Source: Arachis hypogaea (taxonomy: Eukaryota; Streptophyta; Magnoliopsida; Fabales; Fabaceae). From it: a stretch of 64,000 nucleotides of DNA. Where the stretch lies: contig NC_092052.1 in NCBI RefSeq assembly GCF_003086295.3, positions 11,066,346 to 11,130,345 on the forward strand, written 5' to 3'. The notes below the pieces were generated by a model. That model saw only the letters and a program-made list of their open reading frames with translations, did no database searches and was not told the origin of the DNA. Every line of letters starts with the position of its first letter. Positions within the stretch are counted from its first letter, which is position 1. Below, one piece after another: positions 49,085 to 59,143 of the stretch. A program made the position numbers and the translations under genes.

Positions 49085-50218
49085 TATTTCATTCAGTATA
49101 TCAACAAGCACAAGCATGTATATGTTAAACAAGTCAATTAAAATGCCACAACCCACCGAATCGAAAATCTTTCACTCACAGAATCAAAATTACAAAGGCT
49201 ATCGAACCGAAAAATGTTTATGTGGTTCATAAATGATGATCAACTTTCAATCAACAAGAATACTATTACAGTAGTATGGCTTATCAAAGTGAAAGAGTTG
49301 TCTCTAATGTGAATTGTCCTAAACAAAACTCATTCAATACATCAACAACCACAAGCATGTGTATGTTAAACAAGTCAATTAAAATGCCACAACCCACCGA
49401 ACCAAAAATCTTTCATGCACAGAACCAAAATCAAAAAGGCTACCGAACCGAAAAATCTTCATGTGGTTAATAAATGATGATCAACTTTCAATCAACAAGA
49501 ATACTATTACAATAGTATGGCTTATCAAAGTGAAAGAGTTGTCTCTAATGTCAATTGTCCTAAACAAAACTCATTCAATACATCAACAACCACAAACATG
49601 TGTATGTTAAACAAGTTAATTAAAATGCCACAATCCACCGAACCGAAAATCCTTCATGCAAAGAACCAAAATCAAAAAGGCTACCGAACCAAAAAATGTT
49701 CATGTGGTTAATAAATGATGATCAGCTTTCAATCAACAAAAATACTATTACAGTAGTATGGATTATCAAAGTGAAAGAGTTGTCTCTAATGTGAATTGTC
49801 CTAAACAAAACTCATTCAATACATCAACAACCACAAGCATATGCATGTTAAACAACTCAATTAAAATGCCACAACCCACCGAACCAAAAATCCTTCATGC
49901 ACATAACCAAAATAAAAAAGGCTACCGAACCGAAAAATATTCATGTGGTTAATAAATGATGATCAACTTTCAATCAACAAGAATACTATTACAGTAGTAT
50001 GGCTTATCAAAGTGAAAGAGTTGTCTCTAATGTCAATTGTACTAAATAAAACTCATTCAATACATCAATAACCACAAGCATGTATATCTTAATCAAGTTA
50101 ATTAATATGCCACAACCCACCGAACCGAAAATCCTTCATGCATAGAACCAAAATCACACAGCCCACCGAATCGAAAAACGTTCATGTGGTTAATAAATCA
50201 TTATCAATTTTTAATCAA
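49085..50218. repeat. 241 bp minisatellite, about 4.7 copies
   Basis: A landmark (CATTCAATACATCAACAACC) recurs at about 49088, 49328, 49569, 49810 and 50051, a period of 241 bp. Units differ by a few substitutions. The outer copies are more diverged (the first begins inside the unit, the last loses similarity near 50218), and the three middle ones each contain a plus-strand 64-codon frame. It lies between exon-like blocks of the PMD-Ulp1 gene, probably within its first intron. Confidence 0.92.
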
Positions 50219-50639
50219 CAAGAATAGTGTTCTTCAATAAAAAATAAGTACTGAAGATAGTAACAAAGCTCTAATTAAACTATCCAAACCAATAAGAACA
50301 AGCAACTATATCTTAAAGCCCTAGTTATACTGTAAAAATCATTCACAATAGTTCAATCCACTAAATGAAGCAAATCAAACTAGTAAAACTAAAATGAAAC
50401 TAGGCGAAACGCGACATTGCAAGATTTTAAATGAACAGTAGTTTTCTCATACCTTTTGTAGTCTTTGTTGCTGTTTTCGTTTGTTTTTTCTTATTGCTTG
50501 CGAAATCTTCTTCCGATTCGTTTGCAGTAGTGATTTTCGCAAAGAATGTGATTGAAGTTTGAGTGATGTTCAGAGAGATTCGAAGAGAGTGAGTGTTTTG
50601 GTGTATTAGTTTCGTATTGAAGATGTAACGTTCGTTCAT

Positions 50640-50895
50640 AATGAAGCGTGAATGGAAAACGAGACTTTTTTTGTGTCTGGCGCGTGTTTTTCGGTCTCCA
50701 TTTAATGCGCTTGAATCAATTTAAACTTAGACCAACTTGGTTATATGGTTATATAGATGTGTAGCAGGCCTGTTTTCTAAAATTTGTAAGTATAACTACT
50801 TATGGTACTATTTTCTTTCTGTAACTTATCCTTTAATTATATTGCTCAGGATATAGGCCTATAGGGAACAATGAGATGTAACTAATTTGGTGTAA
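50640..50895. other. Upstream flank of the PMD-Ulp1 gene
   Basis: Contains a short GC-rich block just upstream of the first exon (TGGCGCGTGTTTTTCGG near 50680). No gene is seen. Confidence 0.35.
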
Positions 50896-50903
50896 TCTAT
50901 TTA

Positions 50904-52490
50904 TCTATCTATTTATAATATATAAAAATTAATATCAACTCTCTCCACAATGAATTTAAGCCATCTTTTTTTTGCTAATGATGCCACATCAGCAATTCTA
51001 ATAATTTGGCAAAAGATGAAAATCAACAAATTACTATTTAGTAAAATATTTTAAAAAAATTAAAACAAAAACTTTGATCTATTATTATTTAATTGAATCA
51101 TCAAGTACTAATTAAATGCAATAAACATACATTAAAAGTGTCATAATAATAATTATAAAAAATTTTAATTACAAATATTCAAATTCTACAACTTATACAT
51201 ATTAAGACTCTTACTACTCTTTATTTTTTAATTTTTCATACTAATTGTCAAAAATTTCTTAAATTTAATATAACATTTTTATATGTTTTTCATTCTCATT
51301 CATTTATTTTTTTAATTATTTACAAACAAAAAAACCGCAAGAAAAGACAAAGTGTAGCCATTAATGCAAATCGAAAAATAAAAAAATGAAAATGCAGTTT
51401 TGTATAACTCTAATATAAATAACCTATGTCTTTTTTAAAAATAAATAAATTCAAAATCTATTTATAATCTCTAAAATATTTTTGATGAAAAAAACATAAA
51501 TAAGCCAAGGGGAGAATAATTTTACACAAATCAGCCAAAGCAAAATCTAATTCATCAATCAACCAAACCACGTTTATATGTAGTTCGAACCTACTTGCTT
51601 CGAACTTGGATTGCATGTAATTCAAATCACATAGATTCGAATTACTCACTGACACTCAAAGCAACATAATTCGAATTCAACTAATTCGAATTAGGCAGCA
51701 ACATGTAATTCGAATCAAGTTGATTCGAACTACTTCCATGCACGCCATTCAACGTCATTCGAAGTGGATTAATTCGAACTACACCTGAATATTTTTTTAT
51801 AAATTTTTTTAATAAATTTATTTAAATTATACCACAAAAAAATATTTTATTCTATACAAAATAATTTAAAAAATTGATTTAAAAGATGTTAGAAGTACTA
51901 TAAAAATTTGTAATGTACTAATGAATTAGGATATTAAAGAAATACTCTACATAGTCAACAATAATTTAAAAATTAAAATAAATATAGTTATAACCAGTAT
52001 TTACCTAAATTACTAGAATATTACAAACTTTTATAGTACTCCTAATATTTTTAAGCCATTTTTTTAAAATTGTTTTGCATAGAAAATGGCTTAAAATGGC
52101 TTAAAATGTCCTTTATTCTATGCAAAACAATTTAAAAAAAATGGCTTAAAAAATGTTAGGAGTACTATAAAAGTTTGTATTCAGGTGTAGTTCGAATTAA
52201 TCCACTTCGAATTACGTTGAATGACGTGCATGGAAGTAGTTCGAAAATTCGAATTATATGTTGCTGCCTAATTCGAATCAGCTGAATTCGAATTATATGC
52301 AATCCAAGTTCGAAGCAGGTAGATTCGAACTACATATTGGTTGATTGATGAATCAGATTTTACTTTGGCTGATTTGTATAAAATTATTCTCCCTTTGGCT
52401 TATTTATGTCTTTTGCCCTAATATTTATTAAAATATACTATATAGTATAAATTATCTACTTCTCCGCACATTGCGCGGGTCTCACTCTAG
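50904..52490 (+). mobile_element. Second non-autonomous Helitron (~1.6 kb)
   Basis: The right end is textbook: hairpin CCGCAC-ATT-GCGCGG (52464-52478), then a short spacer and the terminus CTAG at 52487-52490, followed by host T. The left end lies in a TCTATCTATTTATAATATAT tract; TC starts at 50896, 50904 or 50908 are all possible, each preceded by A. A CCACATCAGC block near 50987 is also common near Helitron left ends. It has no Rep/helicase. A foldback element occupies more than half of it. Confidence 0.7.
51484..52418. mobile_element. Foldback element with ~240-300 bp inverted arms rich in AATTCGAAT
   Basis: The left arm (51484-51792) and right arm (52179-52418) are inverted copies: ACATAAATAAGCCAAGGGGA on the left, and the reverse complement ACATAAATAAGCCAAAGGGA on the right. 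The arms are studded with ATTCGAATTA palindromes. The loop (51793-52178) has its own inverted repeat around 51880-52170 (AGTACTATAAAAGTTTGTA family). Flanks share AATATTT-like sequence, possibly a 9 bp duplication. It is non-coding. Confidence 0.8.
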
Positions 52491-52503
52491 TTATACATTA
52501 TTG

Positions 52504-52566
52504 TAAGTTCAAAGTTTTCAGCAACGTGAGGTTCACAAGTTCATGCGGGATTGTGCTTGAAAAATT
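52504..52566 (-). pseudogene. 63 bp LRR fragment related to the receptor kinase at 62246
   Basis: Read on the minus strand it encodes NFSSTIPHELVNLTLLKTLNL, one LRR. The receptor kinase near 63800-63880 has NFSSTIPHELVNLTFLNALN at the corresponding place, and the DNA matches at most positions. It ends close to the second Helitron on one side and to element 2 on the other, so it is a small duplicated piece of the neighbouring gene family. Confidence 0.7.
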
Positions 52567-52579
52567 GACACAATACATT

Positions 52580-53113
52580 TGTTCATACCCTGGCCCAATA
52601 AATAGGACCCAGGATCCAAGCAAAGAAGCCCAACCCAAAGGGGTTGGCCCTCCCCCAGTACCGGCCTTCATCCCCAGAAGTCGGTACTGAACACGACCTA
52701 CTCCAAAGAAGTCGGATACGAGGGTTAGCTGGCAGATAACACTCGTTCGAATGAGTAACCGCCCCTAGAAACTCTCTAACCACTTCATAGAGTCATATCT
52801 TAACCTCCCTAAGATATGGGAATGGTTATCCACCTAAAAAGGTGGCACTACTTCAGCGGTGGTTATTGGTTCACCTCCATAAATACCCTGACATCCCTCA
52901 GGTATCACTAAGTCCCAATACATTCTCAACTTGCTCACACTCTTGCTAACTTAGACATTGGAGTGTCATTGCAGGTACCACCCCCATTCTCCTAGACGCG
53001 CAAGTCAAACGGAGGAACACCGAGTTTCAGGTGCACCAGCTGGCCACCTCCCTCACACGTTTGGGTCAACCAACGTCATCCGGCCCACTGATCTCCGGTT
53101 ACCCATCGTAACA
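52580..53113 (+). repeat. 5' LTR of element 2
   Basis: TGTTCATACC to CGTAACA, 534 bp. A TATA-like CATAAATACC lies near 52878. It is nearly identical to 61498-62032. Confidence 0.96.
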
Positions 53114-53114
53114 T

Positions 53115-53131
53115 TGGCGCCGTTGCCGGGG
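53115..53131 (+). promoter_or_regulatory. Primer-binding site of element 2 (tRNA-Asp type)
   Basis: TGGCGCCGTTGCCGGGG follows the LTR after one base. From memory it is complementary to the 3' end of plant tRNA-Asp (...CCCCGGCAACGGCGCCA), a common primer for plant gypsy elements. Confidence 0.75.
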
Positions 53132-53148
53132 ACCCGAGAGATTGACCA

Positions 53149-55407
53149 GTGATGGCGGAAAGATCCCCTGAAGAAGGTCATGTGGAGACAGATTCTGATC
53201 AAGAGAATTTGAACACCGGAAACAATGAAGCAGATCAGAACCTCCACCAGGAAACTAATGATCAAAATAAGGAAGGTACTTCCGGAATCAAAAATCCGAA
53301 TGCAAACTCCTCGGAGGGGCGCGAGTCAGAAAAAGAAGGACCCCCTCTCGCTAGTGAGCTTATGGGGCTAATTCACAGCCGCCTCGAGCAGCTAGAGCAG
53401 GAGCGGGAACGACAAAGGGAAGCTGAAAAGAACCTAAAAGAGGAGATGGAGCGACGAAAAGAGTTAGAAAGAAAACTCTTAAAGTTAGAATCCTCCCTCA
53501 AGGGTCGGAATTCCCAAGGCGATAGAGAAGATTCTCCCATAGGAGAGAAAGATCCGTTTAGCGAGGACATAATGAGGGCAAAAGTTCCGAGAAACTTTAG
53601 AAGCCCCGATATGGACCTCTACGAGGGAACCACCGATCCAAAGCATCATCTGAGCAACTTTAAAAGTCGGATGTATCTGACCGACGCTTCAGACGCTACG
53701 CGATGCAAAGCTTTCCCGACAACCTTGTCCAAAGCAGCGATGAAGTGGTTCGACAGTCTCCCTCCGAGGTCAATTACCAGTTTTGAAGACCTCTCAAGAA
53801 AATTCTTGATGAGGTTCTCCATTCAGAAGGACAAAGTAAAACATGCACCAAGCCTCCTGGGAATAAAACAGGAGGTCGGGGAGTCCTTACGGGCCTATAT
53901 GGAAAGATTCAACAAAGCATGTTTGGAGATTCAAGACCTACCCACCGAAGCGGTCATCATGGGGCTAGTCAATGGTCTTAGAGAAGGTCCCTTCTCACAG
54001 TCCATATCAAAAAGACACCCCGCCTCTTTAAATGATGTACAGGAAAGAGCTGAAAAGTACATCAATATGGAAGAAAACGCTAGGCTAAGAGACCCGAGTT
54101 TGTGAATCGGGCCCCCTCCCTCAACGAAAGAAAGGGAGAGGGAAGCGAAGAAGAAGGAAGAGCTCGGCCTTGATAGGCCAAGAAAATATCACTCTTATAC
54201 TCCATTGAAAGTTCCTGTAGTAGACGTATACAGAGAAATTTGCAATACTGAAAGGCTGCCTCCCCCCAGACCCATCAAGAATAAAAAAGGGGGGAGCCGC
54301 AGTGATTACTGCGAGTACCATAAGATATATGGACACTCCACAAACGACTGTTACGACCTTAAAAATGTGATAGAAAAGCTAGCCAGAGAAGGTCGGCTTG
54401 ACAGATATCTCATAGAAAGGTCGGACGGTCATGGAAAAAGAAAGCGAGAAGATGCGGATAGAAGAGATCCACCACCACAAACTCCGGAGAGACATATCCA
54501 TATGATCTCAGGAGGATTTGCGGGAGGGGGACTCACAAAATCCTCCCGAAAAAGACACCTCAAGAGAGTCTACCAGGTCGAAGAGGGGTCCCCCGATCTT
54601 CCGACCATTTCATTCACAAAGGAAGACGGGCGAGGAGTAATCCCTGGGCACGATGACCCAGTGGTAATTACTATGATCCTGGCAAATGCCCATCTACACA
54701 GAACCCTAGTAGACCAAGGAAGCTCAGCAGACATCCTCTTTAAGCCCGCTTTCGACAAGCTAGGTTTAGATGAGAAAGAGTTAAGAGCCTACCCCGACAC
54801 CTTATACGGATTAGGTGACACGCCGATAAAGCCACTAGGATTTTTACCCCTCCACACCACCTTTGGAAAGGGGGAAAAATCAAAGACTCTGAGCATAGAC
54901 TTCATAGTCATCGATGTGGGGCCGGCTTATAATGCTTTAATCGGCAGGGCTACCCTTAACCGACTTGGAGCGGTGGTATCGACGCCCCACCTATGCATGA
55001 AGTTCCCGACCTCGTCGGGAATAGCGACGGTGAGGGGAGATCAGAAGCTGGCAAGGAAGTGCTACAATGAAAGCCTAAACCTGAGAGGAAAAGGCAGAGA
55101 AGTCCACACAATAGAACTCGGGGGAGCAAGGGTTAAAGAAGAGCTACGACCACAGCCCGGGGGAAAAACTGAGGAAATTCAGGTCGGCGAAGAGGAAGGA
55201 AAAAACACTCACATAGGAGCCAACCTAGGAAAAACCCTAAGACAAGGGTTGACTAGGCTCCTAAGAGATAACTCCGATCTCTTCGCCTGGAAGGCCTCCG
55301 ACATGCCTGGGATAGATCCCGAGCTCATGTCTCACAAGCTCTCGGTCAACTCAGGTCTCGACCTGTACAGCAAAGAAGACGCAAGCTCGGCCCAGAGCGA
55401 GCCCTAG
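53149..55407 (+). pseudogene. Element 2 gag and protease frame, one stop codon
   Basis: From ATG 53149 one frame runs to 55407 with a single TGA at 54103-54105 (after RDPSL; it continues IGPPPSTKEREREAKKKEEL, fitting CGA to TGA). Parts: an acidic N-terminus; a coiled coil (RLEQLEQERERQREAEKNLK, about residues 80-115); the Gag core (DLYEGTTDPKHHLSNFKSRM, MKWFDSLPPRSITSFEDLSR, ESLRAYMERFNKACLEI); a knuckle-like CEYHKIYGHSTNDC near 54316; protease near 54706 with LVDQGSSADIL, where the catalytic Asp is kept but the usual Thr/Ser is Gln, as in many Tat-type elements; and the connector to RT (LFAWKASDMPGIDPELMSHK). At about 55356 a missing base throws the frame and ends it at 55407. The product would package RNA and mature the polyprotein. 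Confidence 0.9.
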
Positions 55408-58366
55408 TAGTAGAAGAACAAGTGCAGGCGCTCCTAGAAGCCGGCTTCATCAGAGAAGTCAAATACCCAACATGGCTAGCCAATGTAGTGCTAGTCAAAA
55501 AACAAAATGGTAAATGGAGAATGTGCGTCGACTACACCGACTTAAATAAGGCATGTCCCAAGGACCCCTATCCACTACCAAGCATTGACGCCCTAGTGGA
55601 CTCTAGCTCGGGGTATCAATACCTGTCATTCATGGACGCCTACTCAGGGTATAACCAAATCCCGATGTACGAACTAGACCAGGAAAAAACATCATTCATC
55701 ACGCCCAGAGCCAACTATTGCTACGTGGTCATGCCATTTGGATTGAAAAATGCAGGGGCCACATACCAGAGGCTGATGAATAAGGTGTTTGCCCCCCACT
55801 TAGGGAGCTTAATGGAAGCCTATGTCGACGATATGCTGGTAAAAACCAAGGAAGAAGTGGACCTCCTATCCGACCTCTCACAAGTCTTTGATACCATAAG
55901 GTTGCACGGGATGAGACTAAACCCTGCAAAGTGCGCCTTCGCGGTGGAGGCAGGAAAATTTCTAGGATTCATGCTAACACAAAGAGGGATCGAAGCCAAT
56001 CCCGACAAGTGTAGAGCTATCCTAGAGATGAAAAGCCCGACTTGTTTGAGAGAAGTCCAACAACTGAATGGCCGACTAGCAGCTCTCTCCAGATTTTTGG
56101 CAGGATCAGCATTAAGATCCCTTCCACTATTCTCCCTAATAAAAAAGGGGCACCAGTTTGAGTGGACCCCGAATGCGAGGAGGCGTTCCAGGAGTTCAAA
56201 AAGTTTTTGAGCCAGCCTCCTATCTTGACCCGACCTATAGCCGGAAAAGACCTCATCCTATACCTCTCCGTGGCAGACAGGGCTGTCTCAGCAGCCTTGA
56301 TAAGAGAAGAGGAGGACAGGCAACACCCAATCTACTTCATCAGTAAAGTTCTACAGGGCCCTGAGCTAAGGTACCACAAATTAGAAAAGTTTGCCTACTC
56401 CTTAGTAATAGCCTCTCGAAGGCTACGACCTTACTTTCAGGCTCACACAATAAGAGTCCGCACGAACCAACCCATGAAGCAGATCCTCCAAAAAACGGAT
56501 ATTGCAGGAAGAATGGTACAATGGGCAATAGAGCTCTCCGAGTTCGACTTAAAGTATGAAACTCGGACGGCGATTAAAGCCCAGTGCCTCGCCGACTTCG
56601 TTGCTGAATATGCAGGGGATCAAGAGAACAAACCGACTACCTGGGAACTCTACGTGGATGGATCCTCCAATAAAACAGGAAGCGGCGCAGGCATAATATT
56701 GGTAGATGAAAGGGGAACCCAGATAGAAGTTTCCCTCAAGTTCGAATTCCCAGCTTCAAATAATCAGGCAGAATACGAAGCCTTGATCACAGGATTGAAG
56801 CTGGCTGAAGAAGTCGGTGCTACGAAAGTGATGGTATACAGCGACTCCCAGGTGGTGACCTCTCAAATAAGTGGGGAGTACCAGGCAAAAGACCCAACTA
56901 TGAAAAGGTACTTGGAGAAAGCCTCGGAGCTCTTGGGGCGCTTTGCAGAAACCGAGGTGAAGCACATAACTCGGGATCTAAACAGCAGAGCAGACGCCCT
57001 ATCCAAGCTAGCAAGTACCAAGCCCGGAGGAAATAACAGAAGCTTGATTCAAGAGACCCTCCAGGAACCCTCAGTGGTAAAAACAGAAGACACACTAGAA
57101 GTCTTTGAAGTGGTCGGATTAAACCTCGGATGGATGAACCCCTTAGTCGAATACCTAAAATTCGACATCCTCCCTAAGGAGGAAAAAGAAGCCCAGAAAA
57201 TCCGAAGGGAAGCACAACATTATACTTTGGTGAAAAATGTTCTCTACAGAAGGGGGATATCAACACCATTGTTAAAGTGTGTACCGACCTTAAAAACCAC
57301 CGAGGTGTTGGAGGAGGTACATAGCGGAATCTGCGGGAACCATCTCGGAGCCAGGTCATTGGCCAGGAAAGTAATCCGAGCTGGATTTTACTGGCCAACC
57401 TTACAGAAAGATGCCACAGAATTTGTGAAAAAGTGCCAGCCATGCCAAATGCATGCAAATTTCCACGTGGCTCCCCCAGAAGAGCTCATTAGTATCACTT
57501 CTCCATGGCCCTTTGCAAAATGGGGAATGGATTTGTTAGGTCCTTTTCCCCAAGCGCCAGGACAAGTTAAATACCTAATAGTGGGAATAGATTACTTCAC
57601 AAAGTGGATAGAAGCAAAACCACTGGCCACCATCACTGCACAGAGGAGTCGGAGGTTCCTCTACAAAAATATAATCACAAGGTATGGGATACCTTATTCC
57701 ATTACCACAGATAACGGAACCCAGTTCACCGACTCCACCTTTAGAAGCCTGGTAGCCAGTATGAAAATTAAACACCAATTCACCTCGGTGGAACACCCAC
57801 AAGCCAATGGGCAAGCCGAAGCAGCCAACAAAGTCATTCTGGCAGGACTGAAGAAAAGGTTACAAGACGCGAAAGGGGCTTGGGCTGAAGAGCTCCAACA
57901 AGTACTATGGGCCTACAGAACAACTCCCCAATCCGCCACTGGAGAAACACCCTTCCGACTAGTCTATGGCGTAGAAGCCATGATCCCAATAGAGGTCAAT
58001 GAGCAAAGCCCAAGAGTGATTTTCCACGATGAGATCAGGAATATACAGGGACATAAAGAAGAACTCGACTTGCTCCCTGAAGTCCGAGAAGAAGCTCAGA
58101 TAAGAGAAGCAGCATTGAAACAAAGGATGACTACAAGGTACAACAAAAAAGTCATTCGAAGGAGTTTCACCCCAGATGACTTAGTCTTAATCAGAAACGA
58201 CATTGGGGTCAACAAATCTGGGGAGGGAAAGCTCGCCGCCAATTGGAAAGGACCATACAAAATCAAGGAGGTCTTAGGAAAAGGCTATTATAAGGTGACC
58301 GACTTAGGCGGCACCGAATTACCAAGGTCATGGCATGCTTGTAATATGAAAAGGTACTACAGTTAA
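55358..58366 (+). pseudogene. Element 2 reverse transcriptase, RNase H and integrase, one frameshift
   Basis: After the shift near 55356 the frame resumes as RPVQQRRRKLGPERA, then RT (WRMCVDYTDLNKACPKDPYP, FMDAYSGYNQIPMY, YVDD at 55821-55832). Near 56165 one base is missing from a C-run (WTP...ECEEAF); the next frame runs unbroken from DPECEEAFQEFKKFLSQPP to 58366. RNase H has YVDGSSN, QAEYEAL, YSDSQVV and SRADALSKLAS. Integrase has the zinc region (HSGICGNHLGA...KKCQPCQ), the core GIDYFTKW, TTDNGTQFTD and EHPQANGQAEAANK, and a C-terminal GPYKIKEVLGKGYYKV segment. All catalytic residues are present. The two single-base losses and one stop are the only breaks seen, so the ancestor was active recently. 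Confidence 0.93.
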
Positions 58367-59143
58367 AAGCAAACCCTACTCCCTGATGTACTCTTTTCCC
58401 AGCTTCATGATTTTTTCCCAGAATCAAAGGGTTTTTTCTGAAGAAGGGTTTTTAACGAGGCATCACAGTAGGGGCTAAGGGAAATAAATTAGCAAAAGCC
58501 CTTAGTAGCAATAAGGTACCTCCTCAATTAATAAAGATTTTCTTCCATCTTTAAAAATCTCTTTCAAAATTCCCTTTTAAATTTTCTTTCTACGAAACGC
58601 GCCGATTTAAGCTCGACAAAACGTAAAAATCCCATGAACCGACCTAGATGGTCGTCAGGATAAAACGACGAGGTACAAGTCGGTGTAAAGAGGCTATAGA
58701 AGTCGATCATGATAAACTCGGGATCGGCGGAATGCGAAACCGAGTACAATTAAAATGAATCGCAAAAGTAGCCTAAGTCACGAAAAACTCAATAAAACAA
58801 AATTGAGTACTAGGAATACCAAAAGAGATAAGGAAAAACTAAGAAAAAAGGCTGCTTTGAGAATCAAGGGGATTCAGAAAAGCAAGCAAGTCCCAAAGAA
58901 AAGGTTTTCTCCACAAAAGATCAAAGAGTCAAATAAACCACGAAAAGCATGTGCGCATAAGGTAACTCAAAACCCTTATCCAAAAAGGGCATTTATTTAA
59001 CGCTAAATTAAACCCCTATTAAAAGGGGGCATCACTGTTTTGTTTACGGCCTTAAAAGGCCAAAATTGTTCAAAACACCAAACAAATAAATATAAAGAGT
59101 TCAAAAAAGAGGGGCCCACAAGCCGGGCCCCGATAGCCAAAAA
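58367..59143. other. Spacer between pol and the antisense ORF of element 2
   Basis: AT-richer than pol. It has an 81-codon plus-strand lysine-rich frame (58755-59000) that resembles no family and is probably chance. Confidence 0.5.

Larger units (their letters stand above)
46511..50639 (-). pseudogene. Plant-mobile-domain / Ulp1-type cysteine protease gene, decayed
   Basis: Minus-strand exon-like blocks in order: 50639-50454 MNERYIFNTKLIHQNTHSLR...TKTTK (donor AAAAG|GTATGA); about 49063-49020 KHNKKMATMKEKAHYN; 48901-48663 CQTKAIATVYRKMSQKKKDI, VEEMGFGGLAHVPEMNVSNI, LLIELLDRFD (plant mobile domain-like); 47869-47459 a linker and KCYHWMTHVKE; about 47378-47288 VISIHSIILNEIKTKRYHEQ; about 47081-46945 NFMLGTHGVKYTDKSTNK; about 46870-46715 LFVPICNGGHWWLWIADVNK (Ulp1/C48 catalytic His region); 46619-46511 LIISQMKVYAGAEFSMEDEL. 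This fits the legume PMD-Ulp1 family, often spread by Mutator-like elements. An A-run near 46794-46805 shifts the catalytic exon, its acceptor is missing, phases disagree near 48901, and a TNL fragment and a minisatellite sit inside. Confidence 0.65.

Noticed and set aside
49276..49952. CRISPR-like array
   Set aside because: The units are 241 bp tandem copies without spacers, in a plant genome.
58755..59000. 81-codon lysine-rich frame in element 2
   Set aside because: It lies in the pol-aORF spacer, has low complexity and no counterpart in element 1.
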